A stretch of 64,000 nt of DNA from Patagioenas fasciata (taxonomy: Eukaryota > Chordata > Aves > Columbiformes > Columbidae). Each line of letters begins with the position of its first letter. The first letter of the stretch is position 1. Below the pieces are notes generated by a model. The model was not told where the DNA came from. It saw only the letters and a list, made by a program, of their open reading frames with translations, and did not search any database. Below, in pieces: positions 39,301 to 54,300 of the stretch. Position numbers and translations under genes: made by a program. The stretch is from NCBI RefSeq assembly GCF_037038585.1, contig NC_092520.1, positions 56,324,501 to 56,388,500 on the forward strand, given 5' to 3'.

Positions 39301-42300
39301 TCTCATTCTGGCCCTTGCATTTAACAGTATATATATATAGTATATCTACAGATAGTATCTGTGCACAGTGTGTCTTGAAACTCTGAATATATGATGGCTC
39401 CTTGAACTATTTGTGCATGCTTTGCTGTAAGGGCATGTCAGCAAGCCTTGCTTTTCCAGAAGGTTTCAGATTTATTGGTTTGTGAAGAGAATTGTACTTT
39501 TAAAATGTTTCTCTTGTTGAAAATGCTGGGCAAGGGTAGGAAACCCTGCTGTGGTCTATGGGTTCAGTTCGCTGCTCCCCCATGGATTACTTTTTCTGAC
39601 CTTTGAAAGTCAACTGAGTAACATTTTCTAAAGTGCCGCAAGTCACGCCTTTAAAGAAGCATGTTTTAAACACTTGGATTGCATTTTTTGAAAAATTGGA
39701 CTTGACACTTGCATACATGTTTGAATTTGGGATGGAAGTTAAAAACAATAGTGTTTTGGTTTACATATATATAATTATATATATATATTTAAACAACAAA
39801 ACTTTGAAGGAAAACAAACAAAACCGAGGCTAGAGAATAACTGCCACTTCATAATATGATAAACTTTTTTTGTACCATGGAAGACATAAATGCTGAAGAT
39901 CTTCATTATCACTTTACCTTAATTTGAAGTAAGATGTAAAAGCCCACATTACAACCTAATTGTTGTGTCTATTATGAAAATGTAAAAGGGAAATGATAAT
40001 ATAAACTATAGCCTCATAATAGGCCTAATGTTATAAGAAAACAAAGATATGTTTCATTACCAGTTCTTCAGATTTCTTTCTCCAATCCTGCCTGTTTTCT
40101 AGATCAAGACTCTGTCTGCTAGAGCTGCAGCTGCATTTGTGCTTGCTAATGAACACAATCTTCCCCTTCTGAAACATTTTGCAGACTTGTTACCTGGAAT
40201 CTTGCAGGTAAGAAGCCGCACAAGTAACACTTAATGTGTCATTATGATCTGTATTGACTTTATTGAAATGTAAATTATTGGTCTGCAAATTTGTATAGCA
40301 TATGAATTTATGCTGAGACCTGGATTAACTCTATCTTAATTAGCCTGACATCAATCACCAGCAAGTGGAAACTGATGAGGAATTTTGTAAACACAAGCTA
40401 ATTTATGGGGGTTTAAGGACAATAGTTAATGCTGATTCATTTATAGAGTGTTACTTCGTTAAATGAGTAAAAATTCTTCTTAAGTTATTAAAATCATATG
40501 ATGATAGTAAAATATACTTGAAATACAATCTATCCTGAGATTTCAAGTGATCAGTAATTGGGGAAATTCATTGACCCATGATATGCTGTATCACTTCAGT
40601 TTAGAGGAAAGCGTGGTATTACTGTGAGCAAAGCTTCTCAGAGCAACAGCAGTCTGGATAAAAGATCATTATTGTTTGATAAGTTAGGAACTTGCAAACA
40701 AAATGCCTTTTTAAGCTTCATATAATTTCTGAGGCTGAATTAGAACTCTTTGAAGATGGATGAATTTGATCAAAAGTTGGAATTCTACTATAAGGCTGCT
40801 TACTTTTGGGGGGAAGCCTGTTGTAAACTCAGCCAGAGAGATAAATGGTTTGAGCTGTGAAGGACTACAATTTCACAGTACAGTTCCTTTTCTGTATTAA
40901 GAAAAAAGTGGAAATAAGTGAGTACATATGATAACAATGATAGTGAACTTTTGGCCATTTTAAATTGGGCTAAAGTTAGGCTGAAGACTGACTTCTCGCT
41001 GCAGTCAGTATAGCAGGTTCCTGTTGACAGCATAAGTTATAAACCTTCTCTGCGTGTGCTTTCTGGCAAGCTGCAGAAAAATTGTGCCAAGATTACTGGC
41101 TTCTGCAACCAATGGAATTCTTCTTGATCTTAAATGGAAACTGAGAGGAATTTATTAAAATCAACTCAACTTGAAAATAGACTCTAGTGTGTACAAGATA
41201 ACTATTTTGATGTTGAGGTGGCTATTTGGTGGTTAGTCCCTGTCTGTGACTTGGGCAATGACAATTGTATTGTTCAAAAATTGTAACTGTCTGAGAGGAC
41301 CGTGGCTAATGAGTGCTGTATGAGTGGAAGTGAGGCAGGAATTGGGGTGGGTACGCCATTTATCTTGATGTTTCGCAATTAAATAGTATGCTGGTTTTAG
41401 ACTTCAGACTAATCGCCTACTTTGTCTGATATAAGTTTCAATGCTGCTATTTTAGGCTGTGAAAACACATGCTCTTAGCTTGCATTTTCAAGCTTTATTT
41501 TTCAAATATAGAACACAGAACTATGCTACAAAATCTGTCTTTTTAAAGTACTTATTGCGAGAAGGACTAGATTTTCTGACTGTGGTAACACAAGACAGAT
41601 ATGAAGATCTGAGTTTATAAATAGGAGATAGGATGTGTTAGAATAGTGATGAGTGACCTTTGGAGACAGTTGGAGGCTTTTTTTTTGTTGCTGTTGAAGT
41701 TCATTTTGTTGAAATATTGGCATGGCAAAAAAACTGAAAATAGAATTCTGACTTAGCAATTCTGTCCTTTTGGTACAATTTCTATAATGCTTATGCTGGA
41801 AGTTGAAGTTTCAGAACTAGTAGTTGAAACTTGTATCTAAGAGATTTATCTTGCAGTGGAGGTAAAGGCAGCTGGAACTTGAACTGACTTCAGTGGTTGT
41901 TGGTGTTTGATACTACAGAGAAGTGCCTCTGTCTTTTAGGGCTCACTGTACATTTTGAACTTCTTATTTCAGAAACCTAGTCTTGCTTTTAAAAATGGTA
42001 AAAATTACAGTGGGTGTAAAATACAGACTTTAACAGAAACTTCCTGTAAATATTACATTATCCTTTGCCAGAATCAGAGGATGAGTGGTAACTATTAGTC
42101 CAAAAGGCGTAACCAAGATAGATTTTTTTTTTTTTTCCCAGAACATTTTTGATACTAGAAGATGCTGCTTTTGTGTTGAAAGTGTGGGCTGGTTGAGTGG
42201 CATTATGAAAGTGTTGGATTCCAGGCTTAAGTAGTAAAAAACACCTAACTATTCAGTTTAAAAAATGTTTCTACATTAAGACATCAGATACTCTGCTAAT

Positions 42301-45300
42301 GAAAATTGCTTTCAAAACCTCAAAAGTGTTTTTAAAGACTCTTTTTTTTCTTTAGAGATTTGTGTTTCGTGTCCTACTTCTAAAAGAGTTTTAACATCAT
42401 TGAATAATTGTGTGCTGCTTTGGTATTAGAGTATCAACCTGGTCAGCTAAAAGTAAATTTTAAATACCTTTTCAGAATGTAGCTATGGGTTAGGATAGAT
42501 ATTGAAAAAAGCTTGATTTCTTTTTCTCTTTCCTGTGTCCTGTGACTGAAGGCTGAAAGGTCTGCTTTAATTTTGGGGCTCTCCAGAGTTGTCTGGAAAA
42601 TAATAAATTATTTAATCTTGAGGTTCCTGGTGTTTGTAAGCATAAGCTATTCAAAGCTGCTCTCATGTAACTGGGGAAAAAAAGGAGTTAGGCTCATTTT
42701 CTTTTGGGCAAAGTTACTTTGAGGGGTATTCTTTATTTAAAATGCATTTTGTCAAAACTGTGTGTGGTTTTGCATGTTGGCACCTCTGATGTGTGACCTT
42801 AATTCTTTCTGATTGTCTGTCTGCTGTGATACATTTAAACTAATAATGGTCAACATTGGCATATAACATTGTGAGCCATAACTTGTATAAAACTTTTGTG
42901 GTTCTGGACTCTGGATATTATCTCTTTGTAGTTTTTCTGGATTTATGCATTCCAGCCACCACAGCAGGGTCCAATCCTAGGATCCTGCTGAAAATGCAAG
43001 TCCAAGTAAAGGCCTCTGATCAGTCTTTTATTAGTTCTCAGATTACAGCTCTGGCTGAGTGCCTCCAGAGAGGGACCCCTTACCCCAGCTCATGCCTCTC
43101 AGCTGTACCTGTACCACCCATCACCTGATCCAAAGTCCAATCACTTAATTCTGGTTGGTGGGCTCTTGATCCCTTATTGGTTTTCACTCTTTCTGGGCTG
43201 GCCTTCTTCTGAAGTTACTTCATTCTCTTGGAACTGTCTACTTGGTCCTTTTCTTCTTCATTCTGCTCCCTCTGATGAATTCAACCAGTTCTTTGTTAGC
43301 AGCATTAGTTTTATCAAAGAGTTAACTCTTGATGGTTCTTGCTGCCTAAAGCTTCAACTACTTTAGCTACTGATGCTAAATGAGAATATTCAGAGAGATA
43401 AGAATACAGTTAATCAAATTTCTTCTGTAACAGTGGTCCCATTCATAGTATTATTTGTTTTTATTTAATCTTATCTTCGTCTTATCTCTTTATAGACTGT
43501 GAATGATTCCTGCTACCAAAATGATGATTCTGTCCTGAAATCCCTTGTAGAAATTGCAGATTCTGTTCCCAAGTATTTACGACCACATTTAGAACCTACG
43601 TTGCAACTAAGTCTGAAGGTAAAGCTAGGATTTTATTTTTTTTTAAATCACTCTTTCTGCCCTGAAACTTCTGTACTAACCATTTACTCTGATCTTCTTG
43701 ATTGTAGTTGTGTGCAGATGCCAATCTCAGTAACATGCAGCGTCAGTTGGCGCTCGAAGTAATTGTGACCTTGTCAGAGACTGCTGCTGCTATGCTGAGG
43801 AGGCATACAAACATTGTTGCACAAGCCAGTAAGTATTTTACTCATTTTCTTTGTTGAAACAATTTGTTTTCTTTTACTGTGTTAATCTGACTTTGCAGGT
43901 GGTCAGTGGCAAAACCACATGTAACTCAGAGTTTGGTGGTGGTGGTAGCAGTAGGTGATGCTGAATTGACTTTTCCCATGGAGAACACCCTTTCTTATGG
44001 CTCTTCATAAATTATTCTGTACTTATGCAGCCCTCAACAACTTGATTAAAAATACAGTAGTCTCTTCATTAGATGTTTCCAAGGAAAATACTGCTTTCAT
44101 GCTTCTCTGCTGGCTTTTGAAATTTGTACTGTAAAAAAAAAAAAAAAAAGCTGATGCATTTAGTTCTGAAGTTCTACGTTTGAAGTTTGGTATGTAGGCC
44201 AGATACTCTGTGGTGCTGGCAACTGAAGACAGAAGGAATTCAGCATGCATGTTGAGCTTCAGTGTTGAGTTAAAGCTGTGAGTTAAAAATCAGATGCTTA
44301 GAGATAGCCTAATTATTCTATTTAACATGCGGATTGTAAATTCTTTGGAGAGACGCTTTTTTAATCACGCATTATTTGAGATACTAAAAATAACTGTCTT
44401 CTGGACAGCCCCAGCAGCAATGCTGCTATTTCTCTGCCTTTTAAACCCTTTTTGCGAGTATATCAGGGCACTGACACAGCAGCATAGCCTGCTTTTTGGA
44501 AGGATTCATATCCTTCCCTGTCAAACTGGGATTTGTCTAGATTCTTGCTTGTTTTATGAAACTTGCATAAAGAGTCTGTTAAAAGGCAATGGTTTTATCT
44601 GTGTGCTGGGGCTGAGGACATTTGCATATATACATGTCACCAAAATCATAACACTTCTGAAAGATGTTGTAAACTGGATCTGCTTGGCTTAAGTGTTCAA
44701 ACTATTGACTAGAAGTTTTGTTTACTTGTAGAATAGTTTTCTAAAGAACAGATTCTTCTAGAATATATTTTGAAATGTGAAAATGTTTAGAGTGCTGTAT
44801 TTCCACTCTGTCCTGTAGCTTGCTGAGAATATTAGTGCTTGACACTTACAGTCCCTCAGATCATTACAAGCTTCTTATCTGGTCAGGCAGCATAGCGGCA
44901 AAGCATGTCATATCTTTCAGAATGTAAAACTTGTATATTGGGTTGCTAGTTGCTGTTTAGGAATGAAATATTTGTATTAAGATAAGACACCATGTGGGAA
45001 TTAAATGCCTTTGGTTTGCAGCCTATTGTAAAATTGCTCTTAAGATTATTGAATCACTAAGGTAAAAGACATTTAATTCGCAGAGCTTGTAAAGCAGTTG
45101 TGTTTAGAGAATGATAAAAAGGTAGCCAAAAAAGATTGTCTTGGTTTTGTGCCTTAGTTTAAAAGGCTTTCAGTTTTCATTCAACTAAAAAGTTGCTAGA
45201 TCACTTGGTCCTCGTAATTAGAACTGAGTCTTAAGCAAAACTGTCATGTTACGCTGATTTTACTGAACATGATGCTGATTTAGGAGTAAGTTTGTGTCCT

Positions 45301-48300
45301 GTGTACTACTTATCTGCTCAGGAATTCCATTTGCGCTCAGACTTCCCTCCTTGAACTCAGTATTCAAGATAGCTGAGTGCTTTATTGCTCTTTCTCTAGA
45401 AATCAGAGCTGCAGCCTGTCTTTGGCTGTAGTTTTGCTCAGTCATGAGTTGGAGAGTCATGGCATGCTCTGACAAGAAGCAGGCTTAGTGGGCTCACCCT
45501 TCACTTGGCAGTAATTAAGTTTTGAGGGCTTTGGGGGACAATGTTAAAAGTTTAATGCACAATTCTACATTAAGAAAATTATTTGTGAGGCTGTGCTTAC
45601 TGGCAACGACAGTCATGTTAAACATCAAGATGAAACATATTTACAAGCTTTTGCAGGTCCTAGATATAATGATGGTCAGACAGTTTTGGATGGCAGTTTG
45701 TCTCAGCTTTGCTTGTTAGTAGCACAGAACACTGTGACATCAGTTTTTGGCACTGCATAACATTTGTGACAGATGATGGCTGACTTCTATATTTCAAAGG
45801 TGTGATGATACACTGTTTTCACATGTGTGCTGATGAGTGTCTGGAAATCTTCTGGTCTATAATACTTCATTTTTTTGAATAAATTGTTTTCCGTGACTAG
45901 TAAGTATATAGAATTCTGACATGTGGGCATCATGTCAGAGAGTTCACAGTGTCCATTAAGTTGTCTTTATATGTATATAAAAGCTCTCTGAAGGTTTTTG
46001 CAGCCACGGTATAATCTCTGGCTGAAGATACATAGCCACATCAAGCAAATCTGTCCTTAACTTGATCTGTTCTTAATACTTGCCCCACAATACTGTCAGT
46101 GAGCAATGTTTTCTTTCATCATCAGTTTGCCAGAAGTTTCTCATCTGACCAGAGGTATGGTGAGGTGAGTTTGCTTAGGGTTGTGCCTCTATTGTAGATT
46201 ATAGTAGTGTAAGTATATTACGAAATTCACCAGTTGTAGTGTACCTGATTGGTAGTAGATCTCATCACCAGCATGGGCTACCAGATTCATACTAGTTCTT
46301 GAGGTAGTTTGCCGTAAAGCACAGTTAACTATGATGCCTCTCTTCAAGATGTTTGGTAGACTGTCCCGAAGAGATCCTTAAAGCTCAAAGGTTGAGTATT
46401 TGATTGAAAGCTTGTATTTCCAGGGCAAAGTAAAGCTTTTTTGCATAAATGATGTAATCTTTGTAACATCTTTGTAATACAAAGTAAAGAATACTTTAAG
46501 AGCACCCTGCTTTGCTCTGAAAGTACAAGGGATACATGCTTTTTACCCTTGGGGCTTCTGAAGTGCACAGGGACAGGCTTACAATAGAAAAATCACTCCT
46601 TCCTCCCATGAGAACAGCGCAGAACAGGTATTGCTTATGCATATTACATAGTAGTTGAACATTATGATAAAGATTCTGTAATAGCCTGTATAAAGACTTA
46701 TACTGAGAAGAGCAAGTAGAATCAATCTACGGAGTTAGAAGTAGAAAGCTGGTGGATTATTCTGTACAAGATATTTTCATGATACAAAATAAATTTACTT
46801 TAAGCGAGGAAAAATCTTGAGTTCTAAACCATTACCTTATTGTAAAAGTAAAGTTTTATGCTAAGTGGCTACTATAAATATAGTTAACAACATTTGTCAT
46901 GTTAGTAAAACTAAGGGTTGAGTATTATTCTTTTATAATCAATGTAGTTTCTTTCATCAGTTTGAAGGACGATGTCAGATTTTCAGTAAAATGAAGTATA
47001 TCCAAGTTCTTAAAGCATATAATACTATTTTTAACTCTTTAAAGGAACATAACTTTATAAAGGAGTTGACTTTTTATGAACTTCATGATTTTAAAAAAAA
47101 CTTATGTTGTACTGTGACTCTTGGTAAGAAATACATGACTTTTTAAATGTTGATTTGAGTGTTTTGAAAATACTCTTCTGCAAATCTACTCTGAATTATT
47201 GGCAGATTCACTTTGACAGACTTGGCTACCTCCTACTGGAAGAAGAGTTCTTTTTCTTATCTTTTAAATTCTCTCCTTTAAAAAAAATAATTTATTAAGA
47301 GAACAGCCTGAGTTTAAAACTTCTTTTTTTCAGTTCCTCAAATGCTAGCGATGATGGTTGACTTGGAAGAAGATGAAGATTGGGCAAATGCAGATGAGCT
47401 TGAAGATGATGATTTTGACAGGTAATTATGAAACTAGTTGTTTCAATATAGTATCAAGTCTGTGTGGCTAAAGGCAAATTTTAAGTCCAGGATGCAAATG
47501 ACTGCAGTGTGTTACTTTTTCTTTACTCAAGTAACTCCTCTAATTTTCTTCCCTCGGTCATAAGCGGTATATATGACCATTCTCAGTTTATATGCAAGTT
47601 ATTTAGATACTGTTCAGTGAATAAGTGATTTTTTTTCAGTATTAGTGTGTTGCTGTAACTTCTACAAGTTGCATGTCCTTTTGTCTGTTTTAACTTTTCA
47701 AACATTTCTTTCTTCTGTCATTTGGTACTCAGTTCAAGTCAGTGCTTCTGACCCTTTAAATTGAGACCTTATCCTGAATTTAGCTCAACCCAAAACATAA
47801 GGATATTAACCTGTTTAATCATCTGCAACCAATTTCTTCATATTTTTCTGCATCTATGCCCTTGAAAAGGTGCCTGCCTTCAAAGGACATCAGATGCATA
47901 GTGGAATTCCTTGCTGGATTTCATCTAGCTCAAAAATATTATGGTTTTTTGCTATTATTTTAAATACCTTGGAATGGATAGCAGTAGCTTATCTTGTTGT
48001 GTCGGAAAGATCTACTAAAGGTGTCCAATCTTTCCATTTTGTTTATTCCTGCGTGCTTTGTAGGTTGCTCCAACTTTTTACTAGAATGACAGTGGTTTGT
48101 CTACAGCATTGTGTTACATCTGCTCTTATCAAATACAGTTAGAATGAAGTAGAAGGCAGCAGAAATATGAATACGTGTAGGAGATAACTATCTCCACACT
48201 TCTGTAAGGACATGGATGCCACACCTGGCATCGCCTTGAAGACTCAAATGTAATTAGTGTTTTGAAGATAAACAATAGAAGAGATGTTGATTTACTACGG

Positions 48301-51300
48301 AACTGTATAGCAACTTCTACTGGATATCAAGCATGTAAAGATGCTTGCAAAACTAATTCATAGGAATTTACAGAATAACGTGTTTAATCTCTGCCTCACT
48401 TGGAATACTTTTTTCTGTTCTCCTTGATTATGAAATTGGAAGTAAACTGTCCTTTCTTTTCATTATCACATGGTAGACCAGACCCTTTTAACCTGTTTCA
48501 TTTCCACCACTTTGCCATTTTTGCCATACAGATAGAACTGTCAGAAACCACTGCATTCGGGTTTGTCAAGTATTTGAATCTTTTCAGCTAAATTTCTAGG
48601 GCAAATAGAATATTAGAGTTCAACTCCTCATCAAGCCATTCAGGGTGTGGAAGTTTCTTCAGATGGGCTGCTTTAGGCAGCTTAGCAAGTATTCTGAATC
48701 ATCCCCTTGAGGCATGCCGATTTCTCTCAATTGTCAGCGGACAAGTTAGATGCCTATGGATTTTAGAGTGAAAATTTTCCTTGGTTGGTTAGAAGTTGCA
48801 AGTAGAGTGAGTAAAAATCAGAAAACTAGCTCAACAGCTGCAGCCTAAAGGCAAAATGTAGCTCCTCTGGCTCTCCAAGTAATAGGACAGCTTGAGGCTT
48901 AAGCACAAAGTACCGGACATCAGCTGGTCTCTGGTGATTCTCTGTGTGGTATTAGGTTTTTATTTTAGCAGCTTCGCTCATGTTACTGTATGTTTCCCAC
49001 AACCAAAGTTCACCTTTGTGGAGAGTTGTTCATTTAATTGATGTGCATGCAAACCCCTTCTTGTGCTTGAGTCTTTGTAACTTTGTAAGAAGTCTGGAAT
49101 TTCTGAGCAGTCCAAGAATCAGGCTCATGATCATCAGGCCATAGCCTAGTTAGGGCGTGTTCGGATCTGACTAAGGGGGAGGGATGTGAGTCAGCCTACA
49201 CAAAAGCATCAGGGAATATTTTAGCATTTCCAGTTTTTTGTTGCTCTGACTTCATAGAGCAGTGAAATTCTAAAGGAGGAAAAGGTTAATCTAACTTCCC
49301 CTTTCCCTAGCAAAAGCCTTGCAAACATTGCAGGGAAGTATGTGGTCATTTTTCTAAGATAGACTAACTTTATTTCCTCAAACTGAATACATGAATTAAT
49401 GGTGGGAGAAAAGGAGCTCAAGGAACATAATTTCAGACAAAAACTACCATTAACTTGCGTGAGTTTACTCCAATGCAAAACCGTGTGTCCATGCTCTGTT
49501 GTCCTGCTAGTGATGTGACTTTGAATTTGACTAATCTGAAGGACAAATACTATATTGACAATATCTTTGCGCAGACACCTGTGCTCTCAGCATGTGAGTT
49601 TCTAGACTGTTTGTGGTTTGTAATGAGACCTTGGGATTCAAGTCTCATAGTTTGAAGACCTCCATTTCTGACTCAGCTGACTGATACTTGAAAAAAGAGG
49701 GAGATTCATCCCTTTCTGAGCCATGACTCAATTCTTCCATCAGCATGGATGTCTTGAGTTATTACAGTGCTAGTCGTACCCAGACTGTAATAGCAGTTAT
49801 CCGTGTCCTGGAAACTTTCTCACTTTTCTGTGGGGAATCATTCTATTGGGCAGAACAAGTCACTTTACACAGATAACGTTTGGCTATTCTCATTTCTGGA
49901 ACTGGCTGAGTCACAAATTCCTCACCTGGACTGGATGTTTTCTGCCTGAGTCACTGGCAAGAGAATATGCTACTGGAGTCCTGGTACTGCAGCCATGCAG
50001 GAAAGGTGTCTTATGTGCTAAATCTTGAATCTGCTGATTCACCTGACTCATAGCAAGTCTGCATTGATTTGTGGCCTCGTGACAAAGAGCCGATAGCCTC
50101 TATTATTGCTTAATTCACTGCAAATTTAGCTTTGGCTAAGTATGTGTATTTTTTGCAAAATTCAGTCTATAACTTCAGTGCTAGTAAGGCCCAAGTTTCT
50201 TTGGTACTGGACTTAATCAATGAGCTACAGACAATAAATGTTTAGGTGCAGGCTAAAATAGTTATTTTGTGACTGATGTGTATGCTTTTAGGTTTGGGTA
50301 TGATTTATTTGCTTACAGAAGCTCACGTGTATTCAGATGGCAAAAGTTCAATGACTAGGACTGCAGGAAAGGGCACTTCTGTGTCCTGTTGGATTGTTTG
50401 TTTTATTGTAGATATTAAACCACTGATATTTCTGTAACTGGTATTTAGCAATGCAGTTGCTGGTGAGAGTGCACTGGACAGGATGGCATGTGGCCTTGGA
50501 GGAAAACTTGTTTTACCTATGATTAAAGAACATATTATGCAAATGCTTCAGAATCGTAAGTAACTGCTTTTTTTTTTTTTTTTCTTATAATTCTATCCAG
50601 GAAGCTTGGTACCTCTTAAATCTTCATGTTTAGCTAATTAATATATTTGTACACTACCACTTTTGATTTCAGCAGGAAAAACTGTAAATCTCTAAATTGT
50701 TGTACAGTGCCTCACAGTACCTTGAGTGTGCCTTAACTACCACCTGCTATTTTGTAGCTCAATTTTTTTGTTCCTTTGGAAGTGCTGCATTTAAGTGAGA
50801 TTTTAATATATTATAGTTCACAGAGGAAAACTTTTTTTTTTTTTTTTCCCCCTGTCATTTGTTGGACCAAAATACAGAAGTCTGTGGTAGGCTGTCTGTC
50901 TTTTGGTGTACTGATTTTAATACTTGTTTCATGAGGTGGTTCCATATATTCTTATCACTTGATTTGTATGCTTCTTTTCCTCTTAAAATACCTGTAATGC
51001 TTGTTCAGGCAATCATTCAAAAAATATTGTGCATTTGTTGCATGTGCTTTCACTTGACCTGTGCTTTGAGCCTCTGAAGTAGAAGATAATGCAGAAGTTC
51101 TCAGTACTTTTCCTACCTTCATGATTTAAAACCCAGTCCAAAAAAGACTGTTACCAAATTGGATAAGGAACGCAGGGCTGCTCAAGGTACCATCCAAGAT
51201 TGTGGACACTTACAAAGTCTGTTTGGAATGAAAGTTTTAGTAAAGAACATTTCAGTAAGGAAACGGATTAACCTGACTCTTGCAGCATTAATAGCTTCAA

Positions 51301-54300
51301 GATTAGCAAATGCCTGGTTTTGTAGTACTCACAGAGAGGTGTGGAGTCTAACAGCTGTATGACCTGATGCCTGCAAAGGGGAGAAGTCATGGTGTACATG
51401 CCTGATGCTTCCTTTCTGCAGGTTCAGAGCTTTCCGTAACCATTACTACTCCTTGGAAAAGGGAAATGTAATAAATACTTTTTGATTCAGAGGCTCTGAC
51501 TGGTAGGGGATTGAAATGAAAGATAAAGACATTTAGATTAAAACATCATCAATACTCTCAGAAATCAAACTTTCCCTTCTCCTATCCCCAGCACTTTTCT
51601 CACAAATATTTATTGAAATAATAATTTAAAATCTTTGGGTTTGGATTGGGTAGCTAGGTGGTCCAAACGTGATTGCGTTTCATTTTGCAGTATCATTAAT
51701 TTCCAGTATGGAATTCATGCTAATAGTAATACAGTGAGAGCAAAAAGAGATGCTTAACTAGAAGCATCCAGTGAACTTAAATAGCAGCAAAATTAAACTG
51801 CTTCTTCACTGTACTTTCTGTCAAGACAATATTTAATCTCATCCTGATCAAACAGAAGCTTGAGTGTTAGGATTCCAGTATTCTGAACTACAGTGTTCTC
51901 CATTTCAAGATTTTGAAACATACATTACCAGCTACAAATGAAATCTTGCATTATTTTGGGAAAGTAGTTCTGTTACATGTCTTTCCCACAGGTTGTTTGA
52001 TAAACCTGTGTATTCTTCTGGTTTCTCTTCTGTAATCCCCATGGTTTCTAGCACAGAGAATGATTTTCTGTAAAAATAAATGAATAAAAGAAACAAGTTT
52101 CTCGTATGTTTCCCAGGCCTAAAGAAGAGGGATGTGAAAGATCCATTTCAACAATATCCAATAGCATGAGAATAGGCTAATAGGACTTGGAGGGGAGGGG
52201 AAAGCTTTACGTCCTTAAGTGGAATGTTACTGTTCGCAGTCTTGGGGAGACTCCTGAAAAGTTTAGTTCTGATTATTTGTTTTAAACTCAGATCTTTTTT
52301 TGTTCACTAAGACCTTTTTTTCCTTCCTGACCTAATCAGGAAGTTATAGACTGTTCTGATATCATTAAAAAAAAAAAAAAAAAGTGGAGGATGGAAAAAG
52401 AAATACTGTCTTGCGGTTCCCAGGTTTCAGTACCGTGTACTTATTTGTAACAGCAGTTTGGAGTTCTTTTTTCTAGGTTTGGATTTGACCTGGATTAGAT
52501 AATCAAACTTTTGTGTATCTCTGGAAGTGTATATGAGGAAAAGTGAGAAGTATTTAACAAGTCAAGTAGATGCATCAATTTCCCTTCCCTCTCCTATTCT
52601 TTACTCTTCTTCCTCCTGTCCCATCCCCCCAAAAATGGTGATTTGTCTTTGTGGTGCTTCATAGTTTCCAAAATAAATAACACATTTGTTTTCTTTTTAC
52701 CCATCTGTAGCTGACTGGAAATACAGGCATGCTGGCTTGATGGCACTCTCAGCCATTGGAGAAGGTTGCCACCAACAGATGGAGGGAATCTTAAATGAGA
52801 TAGTTAATTTTGTTTTGCTATTCCTTCAGGATCCTGTGAGTCTAATTCCATTAATTATTTCAAGATGTTTTAATTTCTACTCTCATAGCTACTTATTAAC
52901 TATTTGAGGGAAATACTTTTTCAGCATCCAAGAGTAAGACACGCCGCTTGTAATGCTATTGGACAAATGGCCACTGACTTCGCACCTCGTTTTCAAAAGA
53001 AATTCCATGAGAAGGCAAGTAGTACAATAGTCAAAAAAAAAAAAAAAGTGGTAAAAATACATCCCTTTCAGAAGCTTATTTTTCTGAAAATAAGCACTTC
53101 TGTTTCAGGTCATAGCAGCTCTTTTGCAAACCATGGAGGATCAAGGCAACCAGCGTGTTCAAGCCCATGCAGCTGCAGCACTCGTAAACTTCACTGAAGA
53201 TTGTCCCAAGTCACTGCTTATTCCATATTTGGATAATCTAGTGAAGCATCTTCATTCCACTATGGTGATAAAATTGCAAGAGGTATATTATACTGAAGCA
53301 ATTGCTTCACGGAGGGTAGTCTGTCATACACAGAATAAGTGTAGCTGAACTGAGATGTCTGAAATAAGCCAGTAGACCTATCTGCTGATGTTATAAACTG
53401 ACAAGAATTAGGATACATAGAGTTTTTTTAGATTAGTCATGCTTTTAAGTAAAATACTTGCTTTAGAAATATAACACTTTATTCTTCCTCTTTCCAAGTT
53501 GATACAGAAAGGCACTAAGCTAGTTTTGGAGCAAGTTGTGACTTCAATTGCATCAGTTGCAGATACAGCAGAGGAGAAATTTGTTCCCTACTATGACTTA
53601 TTTATGCCCTCTTTAAAACACATTGTTGAGAATGCTGTTCAGAAGGAATTAAGACTTCTACGAGGAAAGACTATTGAATGCATCAGCCTAATTGGTCTTG
53701 CTGTTGGTAAAGAAAAGGTAAGCTGCGGTGTTAACATCAAATTAATATATTCTCTTGTTAAACATAGATATGTTGTTGCTGATTTCTGTTTGTCTCCATG
53801 TTTTCATTGCTGAGGTAACCGTCTTGCTGTTTAAATTCACAAATTCAAAGTAGAATCTTAAGAAAATATTGCAGCTTAAGTTATTCTTGTCATATTGAAC
53901 AATGTTGAAAACAAGCATTTTTTTTCTTACTTCCTGGGGTTTTTTTTCCTTAAGAGAAATAGTGGTGCATCTCATTTGGGCAGTGTCAGAATGGCAGATA
54001 AAATGTATGTATTTAAAAAGAAACTTAGCATTGTTTGGGTTTTTTTTTTTTATGTGGTTACCTGAAAAGTTTAAATGTGCTTATAATAGAACTTGAAGTA
54101 CTTGTTTGTTATGAGGCTTGATGTGTTTAGCAGGGGTTTTTTGTTGATGGTAAGTTGGTTAAAATGTGTCTCTGTAAAAGAACCGAGAAACAACTGAATG
54201 GCTGTATAAGAGTTTAAGTGATGTTCTCATAGCAAGTTTGCATTACAGCTTACAGATTTTCATTTTATTGAGTGAAGAAAACAGAAAATCACACTCTGAA

